Shown: positions 4,748 to 5,210 of the stretch, piece after piece
Position numbering within the stretch: position 1 is the first letter of the stretch
Layout of the letters: every line of letters starts with the position of its first letter
NCBI GenBank assembly: GCA_002434335.1
Contig: DJJW01000028.1
Span: 1-5,210, forward strand
Source of the DNA: Lachnoclostridium sp. UBA6558
Lineage (GTDB): Bacteria > Bacillota > Clostridia > Lachnospirales > Lachnospiraceae
Direction: 5' to 3'
Length of the DNA: 5,210 bases
The notes under the pieces: model-generated
Told to the model about the DNA's origin: nothing
What the model saw: the letters and a program-made list of their open reading frames with translations, nothing else
The model's database searches: none
Program-made: the position numbers and the translations under genes

Positions 4748-5127
4748 GGGAGTAGAAAGTGTTTTTATTCACTATCCACTTGTAGTATAAAATAAAAGTG
4801 TGTTTTCTTTGTGAAGAGATTCTGAACAAAGTATAAAAAATAGATTTTAGGGTTTATTTTATTTTTAGAATAGACATATAGATTTAACTTAAATAAAGCC
4901 TTTATTTAGGAAATGAGAAGGAAATATTTTTACTGATTAAAGAGGAAGTATTACGTAATACAGCAGATATTCCCCATCCAATCGAATAGTATATCTGTAA
5001 AAAATATTTCCTTATTATATGAAAGGAGCATTATTGATATAAGGTGATTTATACTACAGTATACTTCCGCATTCTCTTATTATCGTGTTGGCTAATTGTA
5101 TTTATTGAAAAATATTATAAAAAGATG
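4748..5127. other. Gene-free AT-rich stretch with several dyads
   Basis: No credible reading frame is visible on either strand. The stretch holds an 8-bp hairpin TAAATAAA/TTTATTTA (4890-4908), a large nested inverted repeat (4918-5013), and a dyad TATACT/AGTATA (5050-5063). A ribosome-binding-like GAAAGGAG (5021-5028) is followed only by a TTG that meets a stop after two codons, possibly the remnant of a lost gene. Confidence 0.6.
4918..5013. repeat. Nested inverted repeat, 96 bp
   Basis: AAGGAAATATTTTTAC (4918-4933) and GTAAAAAATATTTCCTT (4997-5013) are inverted copies differing by one T in a homopolymer. Inside them, CAGATAT (4964-4970) pairs with ATATCTG (4991-4997). A separate perfect 14-bp palindrome, GTATTACGTAATAC, lies at 4948-4961. 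Possible identities are a structured RNA, a miniature transposable element without visible target copies, or a binding region for a DNA-processing protein. Confidence 0.6.
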
Positions 5128-5156
5128 TTGACGTATGTATAATAATATGATATGAT
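5128..5156 (+). promoter_or_regulatory. Strong promoter reading out of the right edge
   Basis: TTGACG (5128-5133) and TATGAT (5151-5156) are 17 bases apart, each one mismatch from consensus. The DNA just upstream (5104-5126) is almost pure A and T, like an UP element. Transcription would start near 5163 and leave the window. Confidence 0.75.
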
Positions 5157-5162
5157 ATAAAA

Positions 5163-5210
5163 GTTGTCGGAAACGACAGGAAATAAAGAGAACATTGATA
5201 ACTGAACAGT
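5163..5210 (+). other. Possible rRNA-operon leader (5' part)
   Basis: The likely transcript begins with a hairpin TGTCG-GAAA-CGACA (5165-5178), closed by a GNRA tetraloop. It continues to ATTGATAACTGAACAGT at the window edge. The last motif resembles the TTGAAAACTGAA-type sequences found in leaders and spacers of rRNA operons in Clostridia. No mature rRNA is included in the window, so the assignment rests on resemblance; another long structured leader is possible. Confidence 0.4.

Overview
This AT-rich window, with purine-rich Shine-Dalgarno sites and TTG/GTG starts, looks like a low-G+C Clostridia-type Bacillota genome, perhaps Lachnospiraceae. That taxonomic guess is inference from sequence style only. 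The content is an accessory island: short membrane-protein genes, two broken genes, one complete insertion sequence and several structured non-coding repeats. It contains no housekeeping gene.

Layout. Bases 1-250 are non-coding and hold a promoter for a 45-aa one-helix membrane peptide (251-388). A 72-bp inverted-repeat element (copy A, 479-550) follows, then a 60-aa two-helix membrane protein (680-862). An extended -10 promoter (945-953) and a strong intrinsic terminator (985-1018) lie in front of a decayed, more G+C-rich sigma-70-like gene (1045-1627). That gene has a frameshift, an amber codon and no region 4. Next come a well-signalled gene for a 122-aa four-helix membrane protein (1693-2061) and its terminator. 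The gene after that (2158-4625) had an N-terminal nucleoside 2-deoxyribosyltransferase-like (DRHyd/TIR-like) domain fused to an unrecognised helical C-terminal half. It carries two one-base deletions near its 5' end and is split by an IS4-family element (2667-4178).

The IS is intact: 13-bp terminal repeats, a 7-bp target duplication, and a 452-aa transposase with the Y-(2)-R-(3)-E-(6)-K signature. Its own extended -10 promoter lies inside a dyad that would hide the transposase ribosome-binding site only in read-through transcripts, as in the fold-back inhibition known for IS10 and IS50. Removing the IS plus one target copy rejoins the host reading frame exactly.

The host gene's stop codon lies in an 11-bp tandem repeat. 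Copy B of the 72-bp element follows (4676-4747), with the same length and architecture as copy A and a compensatory base-pair change. Bases 4748-5127 have no gene but contain nested inverted repeats. The window ends with a strong promoter, a GAAA-tetraloop hairpin and a sequence resembling the leader of a clostridial rRNA operon. The parts do not form one working pathway. They read as a degenerating mobile or defence island, bracketed by two copies of a structured element and possibly next to an rRNA operon.
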